Positions 16,005-25,853 are shown, numbered from the stretch's first letter. The stretch is DNA of 64,000 bases from Falsibacillus albus (GCF_003668575.1 NZ_RCVZ01000008.1:124001-188000); one strand, 5' to 3'. The notes: a model not told the origin generated them from the sequence alone. Numbers and translations: made by a program.

Positions 16005-17699
16005 ATGAAAATGGCCAAATTAGGACTTCTTTTTGATCAGAAAGAAGCACAAAAAAGGTGGTCATCAAATCAAAATGTATTTGAAGTCTTTTTATTCGAG
16101 GTGATGGACCATCTTAGGATCCCTTATGAAAAAATTGGTTTCGAAGACCTTTCAAAGTCCTATGATGTGGTCATTTCCGTTTTGTGCGGGGAGCGACCTG
16201 AAAATGGAGAGAAGCTTCTGGACTATGTCAGCTCAGGCGGAATGCTCATCTCCTATGGGGGGCTGGAATGTATAAAGGATGCCCTTTGTTTTTCCTCCAG
16301 ACAAATCGGGCAAATCGGATATGCTTTTTTATCAGACGTTTTATCACAGAAAATGCCGCCGCTTCGTTATCTCGCAGCAGACTCGTGGAGTGCAGGGGAT
16401 AATTCTTGGACCATCGTTCAACAGGGTACAATAAGCAGCACAAATAAAGATACCGAAGTGCCTTCTGCGTTTGCCCTTCAGAAAATTACATATGGAAATG
16501 GCTCGATCCAACGCTGGTCGGTTAGAGTACCTGAAACCATTGTAGGGCTGCAGCAAGGGACGAAACCTGTTACGGAAGACGGTATCCCTGCGCCGGATGG
16601 AACAGCAAATCTGGATGAGGGTCTGTTGAAGGCAGACGATGGATTTGAATTGGATTGGGAACTTGACAGATCTGTGACGGAAACAGGGATGCCGTACTTC
16701 CCGCATCCATATGCCGACTTGTGGAAAGAGGCGATCATTGAGCATCTTTTTTCCTGTGCAGCTGAAAAAGGACTGACTGTTCCATTTCTGGATTATTGGC
16801 CGGCAGACATTAAGCATATGGCGATGATTTCGCACGACAGCGATTTGAATGTCGATGAATCTGCGCTGATCACGCTGGACACATTGAAAAGGGAAAATGT
16901 GCAATCGACCTGGTGTATGATTGCGCCGGGATACAGTCCATATATCTATGAAAATATTAAAAGTGATGGTCATGAAATTGCCATGCATTATAATGCCTTG
17001 GACCAAGACGATGGAGTGTGGTCAAAGGAAGCTTTTTCCGAACAGCTGAAGTGGGTGCAGAATATTGCTGGATCGAACCAGATTGTATCAAATAAAAATC
17101 ATTATACCCTTTTTGAAGGTTGGGGGGAGCTGTTTGGGTGGTGTGAGAACCATGGCATTCAGGTGGACCAGACAAGGGGGCCAAGCAAGAAGGGGAATGT
17201 AGGGTTCTTATTTGGCACATGCCATCCCTATTTCCCGGCAGCCTGGGCTGACAAAAAGAATCGATCTTATAATGTACTGGAAATTGGCTTTCTTACCCAG
17301 GATTTGAATCATCATGCATTATCAGATTCCAGTATCATCGAGCCTTTTCTGGACGGGGTGAAGAAAGTAAATGGAGTTGCCCATTTTCTCTTCCACCAAT
17401 ATCACCTTTACAACCAGCCTAAGGTAAGAGAGGCGATCACACAGCTGATCCGTACGGCCAAGGAACAGGGGTTTACATTCTGGACCAGCTCGCAGATCAA
17501 TCAATGGGAGCGGGATAGGAGGAAAGTTTCGATTAAAGGTCTATTAGGGGAAATTGAAGTGGACAGCAAGGTTAAACGCGAGGATTTTGCTGTTCTAGTT
17601 CCGCTGCCGGAAAGTACGATGGAGGAAAGTGATGATGAGATCGTGAATAGATTTGGCTTCCGCTGCCGAAAGGTTAGGAGTTTATCCAATATCGTGTGA
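16005..17699 (+). CDS. NodB-like polysaccharide deacetylase with amidotransferase-like N-terminus
   Basis: 564 aa, no signal peptide, so cytosolic. The first 230 residues resemble a class-I-amidotransferase/ThuA-like fold (VVISVLCGERPENGEKLLDYVSSGG). The rest is a NodB-type barrel: motif 1 as MISHDSD (metal Asp pair), motif 2 as HEIAMHYN (H-x3-H) and a motif-3-like TRGPSKK. It would remove acetyl or related acyl groups from a sugar. The start is the ATG following AAGAGGTTGGTG; an ORF start at 15966 lies inside the operator and is rejected. First gene of the operon through the aminotransferase and cytosolic propeller. Confidence 0.78.
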   Translation: MKMAKLGLLFDQKEAQKRWSSNQNVFEVFLFEVMDHLRIPYEKIGFEDLSKSYDVVISVLCGERPENGEKLLDYVSSGGMLISYGGLECIKDALCFSSRQIGQIGYAFLSDVLSQKMPPLRYLAADSWSAGDNSWTIVQQGTISSTNKDTEVPSAFALQKITYGNGSIQRWSVRVPETIVGLQQGTKPVTEDGIPAPDGTANLDEGLLKADDGFELDWELDRSVTETGMPYFPHPYADLWKEAIIEHLFSCAAEKGLTVPFLDYWPADIKHMAMISHDSDLNVDESALITLDTLKRENVQSTWCMIAPGYSPYIYENIKSDGHEIAMHYNALDQDDGVWSKEAFSEQLKWVQNIAGSNQIVSNKNHYTLFEGWGELFGWCENHGIQVDQTRGPSKKGNVGFLFGTCHPYFPAAWADKKNRSYNVLEIGFLTQDLNHHALSDSSIIEPFLDGVKKVNGVAHFLFHQYHLYNQPKVREAITQLIRTAKEQGFTFWTSSQINQWERDRRKVSIKGLLGEIEVDSKVKREDFAVLVPLPESTMEESDDEIVNRFGFRCRKVRSLSNIV

Positions 17700-17717
17700 A
17701 AAGGAAGGGGGATGGTC

Positions 17718-18953
17718 ATGGAGCGTAATCAACTGGCGATTAATGGCGGACCGAAAGTGAAAAATACACCTTTTGGGACTGGTAGACGCTTTGGAGTTGA
17801 AGAGGCGAAAGAATTGCTTGAGGCACTCGAGCAAAATACACTTTTTTATCATTTCGGACAAAAAGTGAAGCGTTTTTTAAATGATTTTAACAAAATATAC
17901 AAAACGAAATATAGTGTCGCGGCATCTTCAGGCACTGCAGCACTCCATGTTGCCCTTGGCGCGGCTGGGGTAACGGTGGGCGATGAGGTTATTACAAGCC
18001 CCATCACTGATCAAGGCACGGTCATCGGGATCCTTTATCAAAATGCAGTCCCGGTCTTTGCTGACTTGGATCCTCACAGCTACAATTTGACGGCTGAGTC
18101 GATTGAACAGAAAGTCACTGAGCGGACAAAGGCGATTCTTGTGGTCCATTTGTCCGGGAATCCATGCGATATGGATCCGATCATGGAACTGGCGAAAAAA
18201 TACCACCTTAAAGTGATCGAGGATTGCGCCCAGAGCTATCTGACCAAGTACAAGGGCCGTTTAACGGGGACGATCGGCGACTATGGCTGCTTCAGCACCA
18301 ATGACTTCAAGCATATTTCTACAGGAGACGGTGGAATCGTTACCATCAATTCAGGGGATGAAGCCGATTATTTTACTGCCCACGCCTTTGCCGATAAAAA
18401 TTATCAGCGTCATGGAGACTCCGTATCAAAGGATTTGGAATACTTGGCGCCGAATTACCGTATGACGGAGCTCCAGGGGGCGGTCGGCATTGCCCAGCTG
18501 AAAAAGCTGGAATGGATTTGCACTAGACGCAATGCGCTTGGTGACCGGCTGAATGATTGTCTTAAGCGGATAAAAGGGGTTAACGCCATGAATATTCATG
18601 AAGCGGGTTGGTGCAGTTATTGGTTTTATATGTTCACACTCAACTTGCATGAGCTTTCCTGTACGAGAGAAGAATTTTCGAAGGCGCTGGCTGCCGAGGG
18701 GATACCCAATCAGGCCGGGTATATTCCAAAAGTGATTTACGCCCAGGAGCTTTTTCAAAAGAAACAGGCATATAAAAACAGCCATTTCCCATTTGATCAA
18801 GGAGCTTATGACTATTCACCGGGAAGCTGTCCCAACGCTGAGAATATCCTTCAAACAGCAATACGTCTAGATCTCAATGAATTTTTCTCAGATGAGGATA
18901 TTGAGGAAATGATGGTGGGGATTGAAAAAGTGGCTGCTTATTATTCTAAGTGA
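17718..18953 (+). CDS. DegT/DnrJ/EryC1/StrS-family aminotransferase
   Basis: 411 aa. PLP-dependent sugar aminotransferase family, which swaps a keto group on a sugar for an amine (or the reverse). Seen: the substrate/PLP region SSGTAALHVALGAAG, DCAQSY, and FSTNDFKHISTGDGG with the PLP lysine in the FKHIS motif. The ATG at 17718 has AAGGAAGGGG seven bases upstream; the earlier ATG at 17712 is too close. Position in a catabolic cluster is unusual for this family, which normally works in biosynthesis; it may act on an amino-sugar released from the glycan. Confidence 0.85.
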   Translation: MERNQLAINGGPKVKNTPFGTGRRFGVEEAKELLEALEQNTLFYHFGQKVKRFLNDFNKIYKTKYSVAASSGTAALHVALGAAGVTVGDEVITSPITDQGTVIGILYQNAVPVFADLDPHSYNLTAESIEQKVTERTKAILVVHLSGNPCDMDPIMELAKKYHLKVIEDCAQSYLTKYKGRLTGTIGDYGCFSTNDFKHISTGDGGIVTINSGDEADYFTAHAFADKNYQRHGDSVSKDLEYLAPNYRMTELQGAVGIAQLKKLEWICTRRNALGDRLNDCLKRIKGVNAMNIHEAGWCSYWFYMFTLNLHELSCTREEFSKALAAEGIPNQAGYIPKVIYAQELFQKKQAYKNSHFPFDQGAYDYSPGSCPNAENILQTAIRLDLNEFFSDEDIEEMMVGIEKVAAYYSK

Positions 18954-18999
18954 GGTATAACTTGATATTTTCAGCCTGAAGTGAAAGGGGGGGGCAGCG

Positions 19000-20853
19000 T
19001 TGATTAATGAGACTTCATCATTTATTGACCATGGTATTCCGGTCCAAGCCGAAGAAGCAAGAACCGCAGCTTTCTGCATGCAGGGTGAAGAATGCAGGTT
19101 TGTCATCGCGGCTAAAGGGTTTGTGCTGATCATTGACCCGGAAAAGGGCGGTTTCAGTCAGGTATCATTTCCAGATAGCAATAATGAATATCCCTTTGCC
19201 TCATTCAGCAGCAACGGTTTATTTTATACAGGAGCTGGCAATGTATTACTCGTTTTAGATCCCTTTTTGGAAACATTCGTTTTCCATACACCTATTGATA
19301 ATGGAGAAGAAATCGTCGGGTTTAGCTTTACTGAGGATAATGATGGTCAGATTTATTTCACTTCTTATCCTCATTGCCATTTGCTTCGGTACAGTCCTCG
19401 GGTCAATGAAATCATTGATTACGGCTCGATGGACCCTACGGAAAAATACCCTGGCACGATAGCAATCGATCGCGAAGGATGGGTGTACTTAGGGATAGGC
19501 ACTGAGCGGAAAAATATTGTTGCATTCCATCCCAAAAATGGAAAAAAGAAAAACTTGGTTCCGGAGAATGAACGTCAAAAGGGTGTTGGGTATGTTTACT
19601 CCGGGACTGACGGATCTGTATATGGTCATTTGGAGGCAAACGATTTTAAGGAAGCAGTGACATTTACGTCCAACCTGTTATTTTCTAGAGGATGCATTGC
19701 CGGAAGTCTTGAATCAGCAATGTCTCGATACACAGGAGGAGGCTTTCAGAAAATCCATAGGAATTTGGAATCGACTTATCAAGTGGCATCCTATAGCCTT
19801 ACAGAAGGATATGTTGATTTCTTTCGAAAAGAAACAGGGGCAGAAAAACGAATCACGTTCAAATATGACTCTTATGGCGCCAATCTTTCTACTATTGTTT
19901 TAGGACCTGATGGTCATCTATATGGATCATCTATGCATCCATTGCAATTCTTTCGGTATGACTTTACTGAGGATAAGATTACCAATTTCGGTGGAGATGT
20001 CATTGAAAAAGGAGGCGGCGGGAACATTGCTGCTTACGCTTCACAAGGCAATGTCCTGATGGGGGCTGCGTATGCAGGTGGGAAGCTATACAGAGTTGAT
20101 ACGCAAAAACCATTCGTTCGAAGCGAGAATCCTCGTCTGATCCTGCAGACGGAGGAAATCCATCGGCCCCGATGTGCTGTTGCACTGAGCGACGGAATAC
20201 ATATCGTCTGGGGAGGATTTCCGGGATATGGAATGGTCGGAGGTGGCCTGGGCATCTTCAACATTCAGACAGAGCAGCATACTTTACTTACGCATGATCG
20301 GGTGATTTCCAATCAGAGCACCATCTGTCTCGTGGAGTTAAACTCAGATTACATCGTGGGTGGGACGTCGATCGAAACACCTGGAGGGGCAAGCTCATCT
20401 GAAAAAGAAGCATGTCTTTATCTTTTTAATTGGAAAAAAAAGGTTGTAGAAGACGTCTTTGTCCCAGTTGCAGGGGCGAGGGAAATCGTTCAACAGTATA
20501 TGGATCGATTCCATCGTGTGCACGGCTTGACCGATTCCAGCCAATACTTCATCTGTGATCCATGTACACGGAAGGTTCTTTTCAAAAAAGACTTATCCCA
20601 ATGGGGATGTGTGGTGCGGAACGGGCTTGCTTTTAATCAGGGAACGAGCTCGCTTCTTATTTTGTTATCCAATGCGCTGCTATCGGTGAAAATTGGAGAA
20701 GGGGAATTCTCTGATCCCATGGTGATGGTTCGGCTCCCAATGGAGGCATCAAGCGGAATGGTCTTTCGTGAAGGAAGGATTTATTTCGGAAGCGGCAGCC
20801 GTCTTTGCAGCATACATGCTGAATTTCCCATAACGTTGGATTCGCTCGATTAA
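19000..20853 (+). CDS. Cytosolic beta-propeller protein
   Basis: 617 aa, TTG start after a G-rich ribosome site (AAAGGGGGGGG). No signal peptide or membrane segment. Blade-like repeats run throughout (for example DGQIYFTSYPHCHLLRYSP, REGWVYLGIG, GPDGHLYGSSMHPLQFFRY) and resemble those of the secreted protein at 12987, suggesting a common origin. It follows the aminotransferase by 46 bp. Function unknown; cytosolic propellers in sugar clusters include oligogalacturonate lyase, so an intracellular lyase acting on imported oligosaccharide is one possibility, without direct proof here. Confidence 0.72.
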   Translation: MINETSSFIDHGIPVQAEEARTAAFCMQGEECRFVIAAKGFVLIIDPEKGGFSQVSFPDSNNEYPFASFSSNGLFYTGAGNVLLVLDPFLETFVFHTPIDNGEEIVGFSFTEDNDGQIYFTSYPHCHLLRYSPRVNEIIDYGSMDPTEKYPGTIAIDREGWVYLGIGTERKNIVAFHPKNGKKKNLVPENERQKGVGYVYSGTDGSVYGHLEANDFKEAVTFTSNLLFSRGCIAGSLESAMSRYTGGGFQKIHRNLESTYQVASYSLTEGYVDFFRKETGAEKRITFKYDSYGANLSTIVLGPDGHLYGSSMHPLQFFRYDFTEDKITNFGGDVIEKGGGGNIAAYASQGNVLMGAAYAGGKLYRVDTQKPFVRSENPRLILQTEEIHRPRCAVALSDGIHIVWGGFPGYGMVGGGLGIFNIQTEQHTLLTHDRVISNQSTICLVELNSDYIVGGTSIETPGGASSSEKEACLYLFNWKKKVVEDVFVPVAGAREIVQQYMDRFHRVHGLTDSSQYFICDPCTRKVLFKKDLSQWGCVVRNGLAFNQGTSSLLILLSNALLSVKIGEGEFSDPMVMVRLPMEASSGMVFREGRIYFGSGSRLCSIHAEFPITLDSLD

Positions 20854-20876
20854 ATCAATTGTGGGGGGTGAATGCT

Positions 20877-21947
20877 TTGTACTCGTTAATGGAGTTGTCC
20901 TTAAAAGGGGTTCCCTCATTATTGGAGAATATCGAAACGATTAAAGATTGGAAGTCCAAAAGGGAATCGATTTTGAATGCGTGGATTGATTGCATTGGGA
21001 AGATCCCGCCATTGATCAAAACGCGAATGGACATTATTTCATGGGAGGATCATGATGACCATCTTCTTGTGAAAATTCGCTACTTATCCGTCTTTGGCGA
21101 CTGGGTCCCGGCCAGCCTTTTAATTCCGAATGCAGGTAAGGGGAATAAATTAATAGCGCAAGAAGATGTCCGTAAAAGGTTGTCCCATAACGGAAGTAGC
21201 TTGCCAGCCATCCTAGCGCTTCATCCTACTTCTGAATCTGGAAAAGATGATATTTGTCTCGATACAGGGAGAGAAAACCGTCAATATGGCCTCGAGCTTG
21301 TTAAGAGGGGCTATTTGGTTTTAGCACCGGATACTATAACAGCGGGAGAGAGGGTGCTTCCACACGATCAGCCTTTTCATACGGCTTCTTTCTATCGGCA
21401 GCATCCAGACTGGTCTGCTGTCGGAAAAATGATTTCAGATCATCGCCAAGGAATCAGCCTGTTGGAATCATTGAGTATTGTTGACGCCGAAAAGATCGGT
21501 GTCATCGGCCATTCGCTTGGAGGCTATAACGGTTATTTCTTGGCGGGGGTGGATAAGAGGGTCAAAGCCGTGGTGTGCAGTTGTGGATTCACTACTTTGT
21601 CCCAGGATCCTGAAATACATAGATGGGGAAGAAGGGATTGGTTCACCCACATTCCAAAATTAAGCGATTATATCAATGAAGCGAGGGTTCCTTTTGAATT
21701 CAATGAGATAGCGGCACTTGCTGCCCCTGTACCTTTATTTATGTGGATGGGGCAGAATGATAAGATTTTCCCGCATTGGAAGCCTGCCGCGGATGGTCTG
21801 GCTGACTTGCATTCTCTGTACGCGTGGATGGGTGAGGAGGAAAAGTATACTTCTTTGATTGGAAGCGCAGGTCATGATTTCCCTTTAGAAATCAGGGGGA
21901 TAGCGTATTCATTTCTTGATCGCTGGCTGTATGCGGGAAAACCATGA
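20877..21947 (+). CDS. Alpha/beta-hydrolase, esterase-like
   Basis: 356 aa. Alpha/beta-hydrolase of the acetyl-xylan-esterase/dienelactone-hydrolase type. Nucleophile elbow GHSLGGYNG, acid in WMGQNDKIFP, and histidine in SAGHDFP give a complete triad. No signal peptide. The start is uncertain: TTG at 20877 sits 8 bases after GGGGGG, and an in-frame TTG at 20859 is also possible. In the cluster it most likely removes acyl groups from imported sugars, complementing the NodB-like protein. Confidence 0.8.
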   Translation: MYSLMELSLKGVPSLLENIETIKDWKSKRESILNAWIDCIGKIPPLIKTRMDIISWEDHDDHLLVKIRYLSVFGDWVPASLLIPNAGKGNKLIAQEDVRKRLSHNGSSLPAILALHPTSESGKDDICLDTGRENRQYGLELVKRGYLVLAPDTITAGERVLPHDQPFHTASFYRQHPDWSAVGKMISDHRQGISLLESLSIVDAEKIGVIGHSLGGYNGYFLAGVDKRVKAVVCSCGFTTLSQDPEIHRWGRRDWFTHIPKLSDYINEARVPFEFNEIAALAAPVPLFMWMGQNDKIFPHWKPAADGLADLHSLYAWMGEEEKYTSLIGSAGHDFPLEIRGIAYSFLDRWLYAGKP

Positions 21948-22026
21948 CAGGTTGGAAGTCATTTTTGCAAAACTTCGATTACTCATTTAAAATTGGGGTT
22001 ATCAAGCTGTATGGGAGCTGTCTGTT

Positions 22027-23451
22027 ATGTTGAAAAGAAAAAGTGAATTTGAAGATCGCTACAATAGGTTTATTCATGAATTAAAGGAAGAAATTATATC
22101 CGGCAGAATCAAGCCGGGTGAATTCATCCTTCCAGAAAATACATTGAGCAAGGAATATGAGTTAAGTCGTGTTTCCATTCGGAAAGCACTCGCTCTGCTA
22201 GTTGAAGAAGGCTTGATTGAGAAAATTCCAGGAAAGGGAAACCGGGTGACCATCCCGCAAGATGCCCAAAAACAAATCATAAATCTTGGCTGGTTCTCAG
22301 ATTCATATGAAATTGAAATTGCCAAGAAGATCATTGAGCGTTTTGAACAGCTGAACCCATATATTCGGGTGAGCCTGCAAATCCTGCCGAATAGCCAATA
22401 TGTATACAATTTGACCGAGTCCATCGCCGCAGGAAACGGCCCCGATGTATTTATTGTATCTGACTACCATTTCCGGGAGCTGGCAGAGTCGCAGCGCTTG
22501 AATGTCATAGACCCTTTTTTGCCTGAACATATCAATCCGGAGAAAGACAGCTACGAAAAGGTTTTCGAAATGTTTACCTATGATCATCAACTTCTTGTGA
22601 CACCATTCGTATTTTCCCCTGTCATGATTTGCTATAACCAAAAAATGTTTGAAAAAGCAGGGATTCCAAAGGATTTCCGAATGGAGACGTGGGATCAATT
22701 ACTCGATTTTGCGAGCCTCAATACAAAGGATTTTGATGGAAACAATTTAATTGATCAATACGGTTTTTGCTTCTCCTCATTGACGAATCGTTGGCCTGTT
22801 TTCCTATTGCAGAATAATGGACGTTTCATGTCGGAAGATCGTTCCAAATCCATGATGAATAGCAAAGAGAACATTGAGGCACTTAATTTTTGTGTAGATT
22901 TGATGTATAAGCATCAGGTTTCGCCGATTTTCTCACACGGCAGTAATGTCCTGGCGGAAAACCTGTTTATGCGTGAACGTGCCGCAATGATCCTTACCAC
23001 TTATTATTTTATGAACGAGTTCAGGGACCATAAAATCAAATGGGATATCCTCCCGCCCCCGCAAAAAACTGCCCCGGCAACCTTGCTCATTGGGGGGGCG
23101 CTCGGAATAAATGCCAACAGTGAAGTGAGAGAGGCAGCCAAGGCGTTGGTCAGCTATATGGTCAGCACGGAAGCTCAAACGATGATTAAGCAGAATGGCT
23201 GTACCATTCCGATGCTTCGATTTGTTGCGGAGGATAATTATTTGCTTCAGCCAGGCATCCATCCGGCCCATTATAACGCCTTTAAGGAAGTGATGCCGCA
23301 TGCTGTCACCGTAAAGGACCTCAATGTGCAGATCAAGGAATTGGAATTGATTGAAAATGAACTCCATCTTCTTTGGGCTAATATGGAAAGGGCGGAGGAT
23401 GCATGTAAACGGATCGATGCGATGTTGAATGAGGAAGCGGCCATTATTTAA
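22027..23451 (+). CDS. GntR-type HTH fused to an ABC-type solute-binding domain
   Basis: 474 aa. Residues 8-75 form a GntR winged HTH (LPENTLSKEYELSRVSIRKALALLVEEGLIEKIPGKG). From about 85 to 455 it is a family-1 solute-binding protein (INLGWFSDSYEIEIAKKIIERFEQLNP, AAGNGPDVFIVSDYH), a domain normally secreted but here without a signal peptide, so it works as a cytosolic sugar sensor. It is the best candidate for the factor binding the three TACATGTA-type operators in this locus. Placed between the hydrolase and lyase genes. Such fusions are known in Bacillales, but ligands are mostly undefined. Confidence 0.88.
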   Translation: MLKRKSEFEDRYNRFIHELKEEIISGRIKPGEFILPENTLSKEYELSRVSIRKALALLVEEGLIEKIPGKGNRVTIPQDAQKQIINLGWFSDSYEIEIAKKIIERFEQLNPYIRVSLQILPNSQYVYNLTESIAAGNGPDVFIVSDYHFRELAESQRLNVIDPFLPEHINPEKDSYEKVFEMFTYDHQLLVTPFVFSPVMICYNQKMFEKAGIPKDFRMETWDQLLDFASLNTKDFDGNNLIDQYGFCFSSLTNRWPVFLLQNNGRFMSEDRSKSMMNSKENIEALNFCVDLMYKHQVSPIFSHGSNVLAENLFMRERAAMILTTYYFMNEFRDHKIKWDILPPPQKTAPATLLIGGALGINANSEVREAAKALVSYMVSTEAQTMIKQNGCTIPMLRFVAEDNYLLQPGIHPAHYNAFKEVMPHAVTVKDLNVQIKELELIENELHLLWANMERAEDACKRIDAMLNEEAAII

Positions 23452-23486
23452 GTTCAACGTAACGTTGGAAAGGAGTGGTGAATAGA

Positions 23487-25502
23487 ATGGATACTTTTCA
23501 GGTTCTAAAAGATTTAAAGCCTCACCCTAGGATACTGTTTAATAATGAAGAAATAGTTGAAATGAAATCCCGGGTTGATGTTACTGAGGTTTCCGGTGGT
23601 GCCATTCGTTTCGACGAGATCTGGAGGGAAATCGAGCTTTTGGCTGAAAAGTATGCCAGTGAAAAAGAGTTCTCCGTTTCCTATCCAAGCTGTGATATTG
23701 TACTGAATATCCCGCTGCCGCTTGTTCAGCTTGAACCTGTTGAAGACCCGCCAGGCTATACCGATTATCCTTATTGGACCATGTACTCAAGGGCAATTGA
23801 AGAGAGAATCAAAGTATTGTCTGTTGCTTACGGAATGACTAGGAAAGATTCATTCGCCTCAAAGATAAAGGAGTATCTCTTCTCTCTTTCGGCTTTTTCA
23901 AGGTGGTATGAGTTTCCGAAAAGAGGAGCAGAAGGCAGTTTGAGTATTGCTCACTTTGTTTTGGCGGTGTCAATCGGCTACGATTCTATTTATAACACTC
24001 TTGCTTCGGAAGAAATTTGGATTGTTAATCAAGCCATATTTGAAAAAGGACTGAAGCTGCTGGGTATTGATTTGAACAATCATGACAGCCATAATATCAT
24101 CGCTTCCAAGCGGGTCGCGATGTTCATAGGTGCGCTGACGATCTTGGAGGAAGACAATAAAGGTGCAATCGATCCTTTCCTGCAAAATTCCTCGGAGTAT
24201 ATCATCCGTTATATGAACAATAGGTTAGTAGAGCCAGAGATTGAGGGCTTATTATATTTAAATGTAGCAGCACGACATGTTCTGATGGCAGCAGACATTC
24301 TAAAGAGATCAACGGGAAATGATGAGCTGATCACGCATAAATATTTCAGCTTACTTCCTGAGTTATTCTTGTACATGCTAGGAACGGGTGGACAATCGAG
24401 CTTTGTCAATTTTTCCGATTCCTTTTATAAGCTGGATGTTTCCTACTTGATGGCTGTGATTGCCTCCAATACCGATCATCCCGTATGCAGTTGGTACATT
24501 CATCAATTCTTTGAGAAAAAATTAGACATTTTATTGGAATTCAGGAAAATCCCACCTCCCATCCACCCCGATTTTTACTATAAAAATAAATGCTCAAAGA
24601 TATTCCCGACAATTGGTTGGGCGGCCTTCAGAAGCGGTTGGGGGAAGAAAGATCACCTTCTGGCATTTACATCAAGTGAGTCGGCAAAGGACCATAACCA
24701 TTTTGATCAAAATAATTTCGTCCTCCACACAGCAGGGGAATGGCTGATCACTAATCCGGGATACCAGGATTATGTTGAAGGGCCAAAGCGGGAATACACA
24801 CTTGGAACGGTGGGGCATAACAGTATGCTGGCAGATGGGAAGGGCCAATTGAATAGGGGCAGAAGCAGATTTGTTGATTGGTATTCATCTGAAGGCTTCT
24901 CTTTCATCATCGGGGAGGCAGCGGATGCTTATGATTCTTGTATTTCTGGATGGGAACGCAAAATTATTCACATCGATAAGCGGTATTTTGTCATAATCGA
25001 CAAAGTCAGAAAAGAGAAGCCTGAGACTAAGCTATCATTTCTGTTCCATACACCTTCCAGAATAGAGGCTGGGGGTATGGTGCTGAGGCCTGGGGATAGA
25101 GCACAAGAAAGGACGGTCAAGTTTATAGGCGAGCATTCAGAAGCCGCGATTTCTGTTTGCTATCCTTTTAAGGCGGACAGCAAGGTATGCCATTACACTG
25201 GTGCAGAACAATATGGAACCTTTCTCGAAGTGGTTCCTCAAGAAATTCAAGAAGTCCAGTATATGGCCACATTAATTCAGCCGTTGGATCCGAGGGAAGG
25301 AAAGCCGAAACAGTCACCTTATACCTTAAAACACTCGGGTGCGCTTTTTGATTTGAAGGTAGAGAATGAAGACACAGTGGATTATTTGCTTATGAATGAG
25401 GAACGGACATGTGTTCACCAATCGACAGAGGACGGGATTGTGAGACTGGCAGGGGAGCAGGGCTGGGTTTCTTTTAATCAAGGCTCAAAAAATCTGCGCT
25501 GA
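23487..25502 (+). CDS. Heparinase-II/III-like polysaccharide lyase, frameshifted near its end
   Basis: 671 aa as read. An N-terminal helical toroid (about 90-350) is followed by the heparinase II/III-type sheet domain (about 390-640): AFRSGWGKKDHLLAF, SAKDHNHFDQNNF, TLGTVGHNSMLADG. No signal peptide, so it probably cleaves imported uronate-containing oligosaccharides. The reading ends SKNLR-stop at a run of six A (25487-25492). With a seventh A, translation would continue without interruption into the 25523-25789 frame and yield about 770 aa. Start at ATG 23487 after AAAGGAG; GTG codons at 23475 and 23478 are alternatives. Confidence 0.82.
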   Translation: MDTFQVLKDLKPHPRILFNNEEIVEMKSRVDVTEVSGGAIRFDEIWREIELLAEKYASEKEFSVSYPSCDIVLNIPLPLVQLEPVEDPPGYTDYPYWTMYSRAIEERIKVLSVAYGMTRKDSFASKIKEYLFSLSAFSRWYEFPKRGAEGSLSIAHFVLAVSIGYDSIYNTLASEEIWIVNQAIFEKGLKLLGIDLNNHDSHNIIASKRVAMFIGALTILEEDNKGAIDPFLQNSSEYIIRYMNNRLVEPEIEGLLYLNVAARHVLMAADILKRSTGNDELITHKYFSLLPELFLYMLGTGGQSSFVNFSDSFYKLDVSYLMAVIASNTDHPVCSWYIHQFFEKKLDILLEFRKIPPPIHPDFYYKNKCSKIFPTIGWAAFRSGWGKKDHLLAFTSSESAKDHNHFDQNNFVLHTAGEWLITNPGYQDYVEGPKREYTLGTVGHNSMLADGKGQLNRGRSRFVDWYSSEGFSFIIGEAADAYDSCISGWERKIIHIDKRYFVIIDKVRKEKPETKLSFLFHTPSRIEAGGMVLRPGDRAQERTVKFIGEHSEAAISVCYPFKADSKVCHYTGAEQYGTFLEVVPQEIQEVQYMATLIQPLDPREGKPKQSPYTLKHSGALFDLKVENEDTVDYLLMNEERTCVHQSTEDGIVRLAGEQGWVSFNQGSKNLR

Positions 25503-25789
25503 TAAATGGCTGTGAATTAGTTGTGCATGAAACCCTCATTATTCAATCCAGTGAACAAATAAATGTCTCTGTAAGCTTTTATGAGAAGGAAGCAATTGTG
25601 AAATTGGAACAACGGAGTAAAAGCTATGTGTTTGTTAAAACTCCAGAACCATTAAAAGTTGTTGTGAACGGAAATTGTCCAGTTAGGGATTTGGGTAAAT
25701 ACAATGCTGAAAAAAGCGGCATGGAGTTCAATCTGCCAAATGGAAACTATGAAATAGTGCTTATTTTCTCAAGCACTCTAGTAATGTAG
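25493..25789 (+). pseudogene. Out-of-frame C-terminal part of the lyase
   Basis: Continuous with the lyase in the -1 frame. Read from the A6 run, it gives SALINGCELVVHETLII and then a beta-rich tail ending at 25789, a normal C-terminal sandwich for this lyase type. The only starts in frame are a GTG at 25523 and similar, without a good ribosome site, so it is better seen as the displaced end of the lyase than as a gene of its own. Cause may be a one-base loss, a sequencing undercall or a -1 frameshift at A-AAA-AAT. Confidence 0.7.
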
Positions 25790-25853
25790 GCAAGCCTGAT
25801 GTAAGATGTAAATAATCAGACTATTTACATTATTTAGGGAGGGAGGCATTTAC

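Noticed and set aside
25523-25789. Separate small gene downstream of the lyase
   Set aside because: No convincing start signal, and the frame reads upstream without a stop to the A6 run, where it joins the lyase. Treated as its displaced C-terminus.
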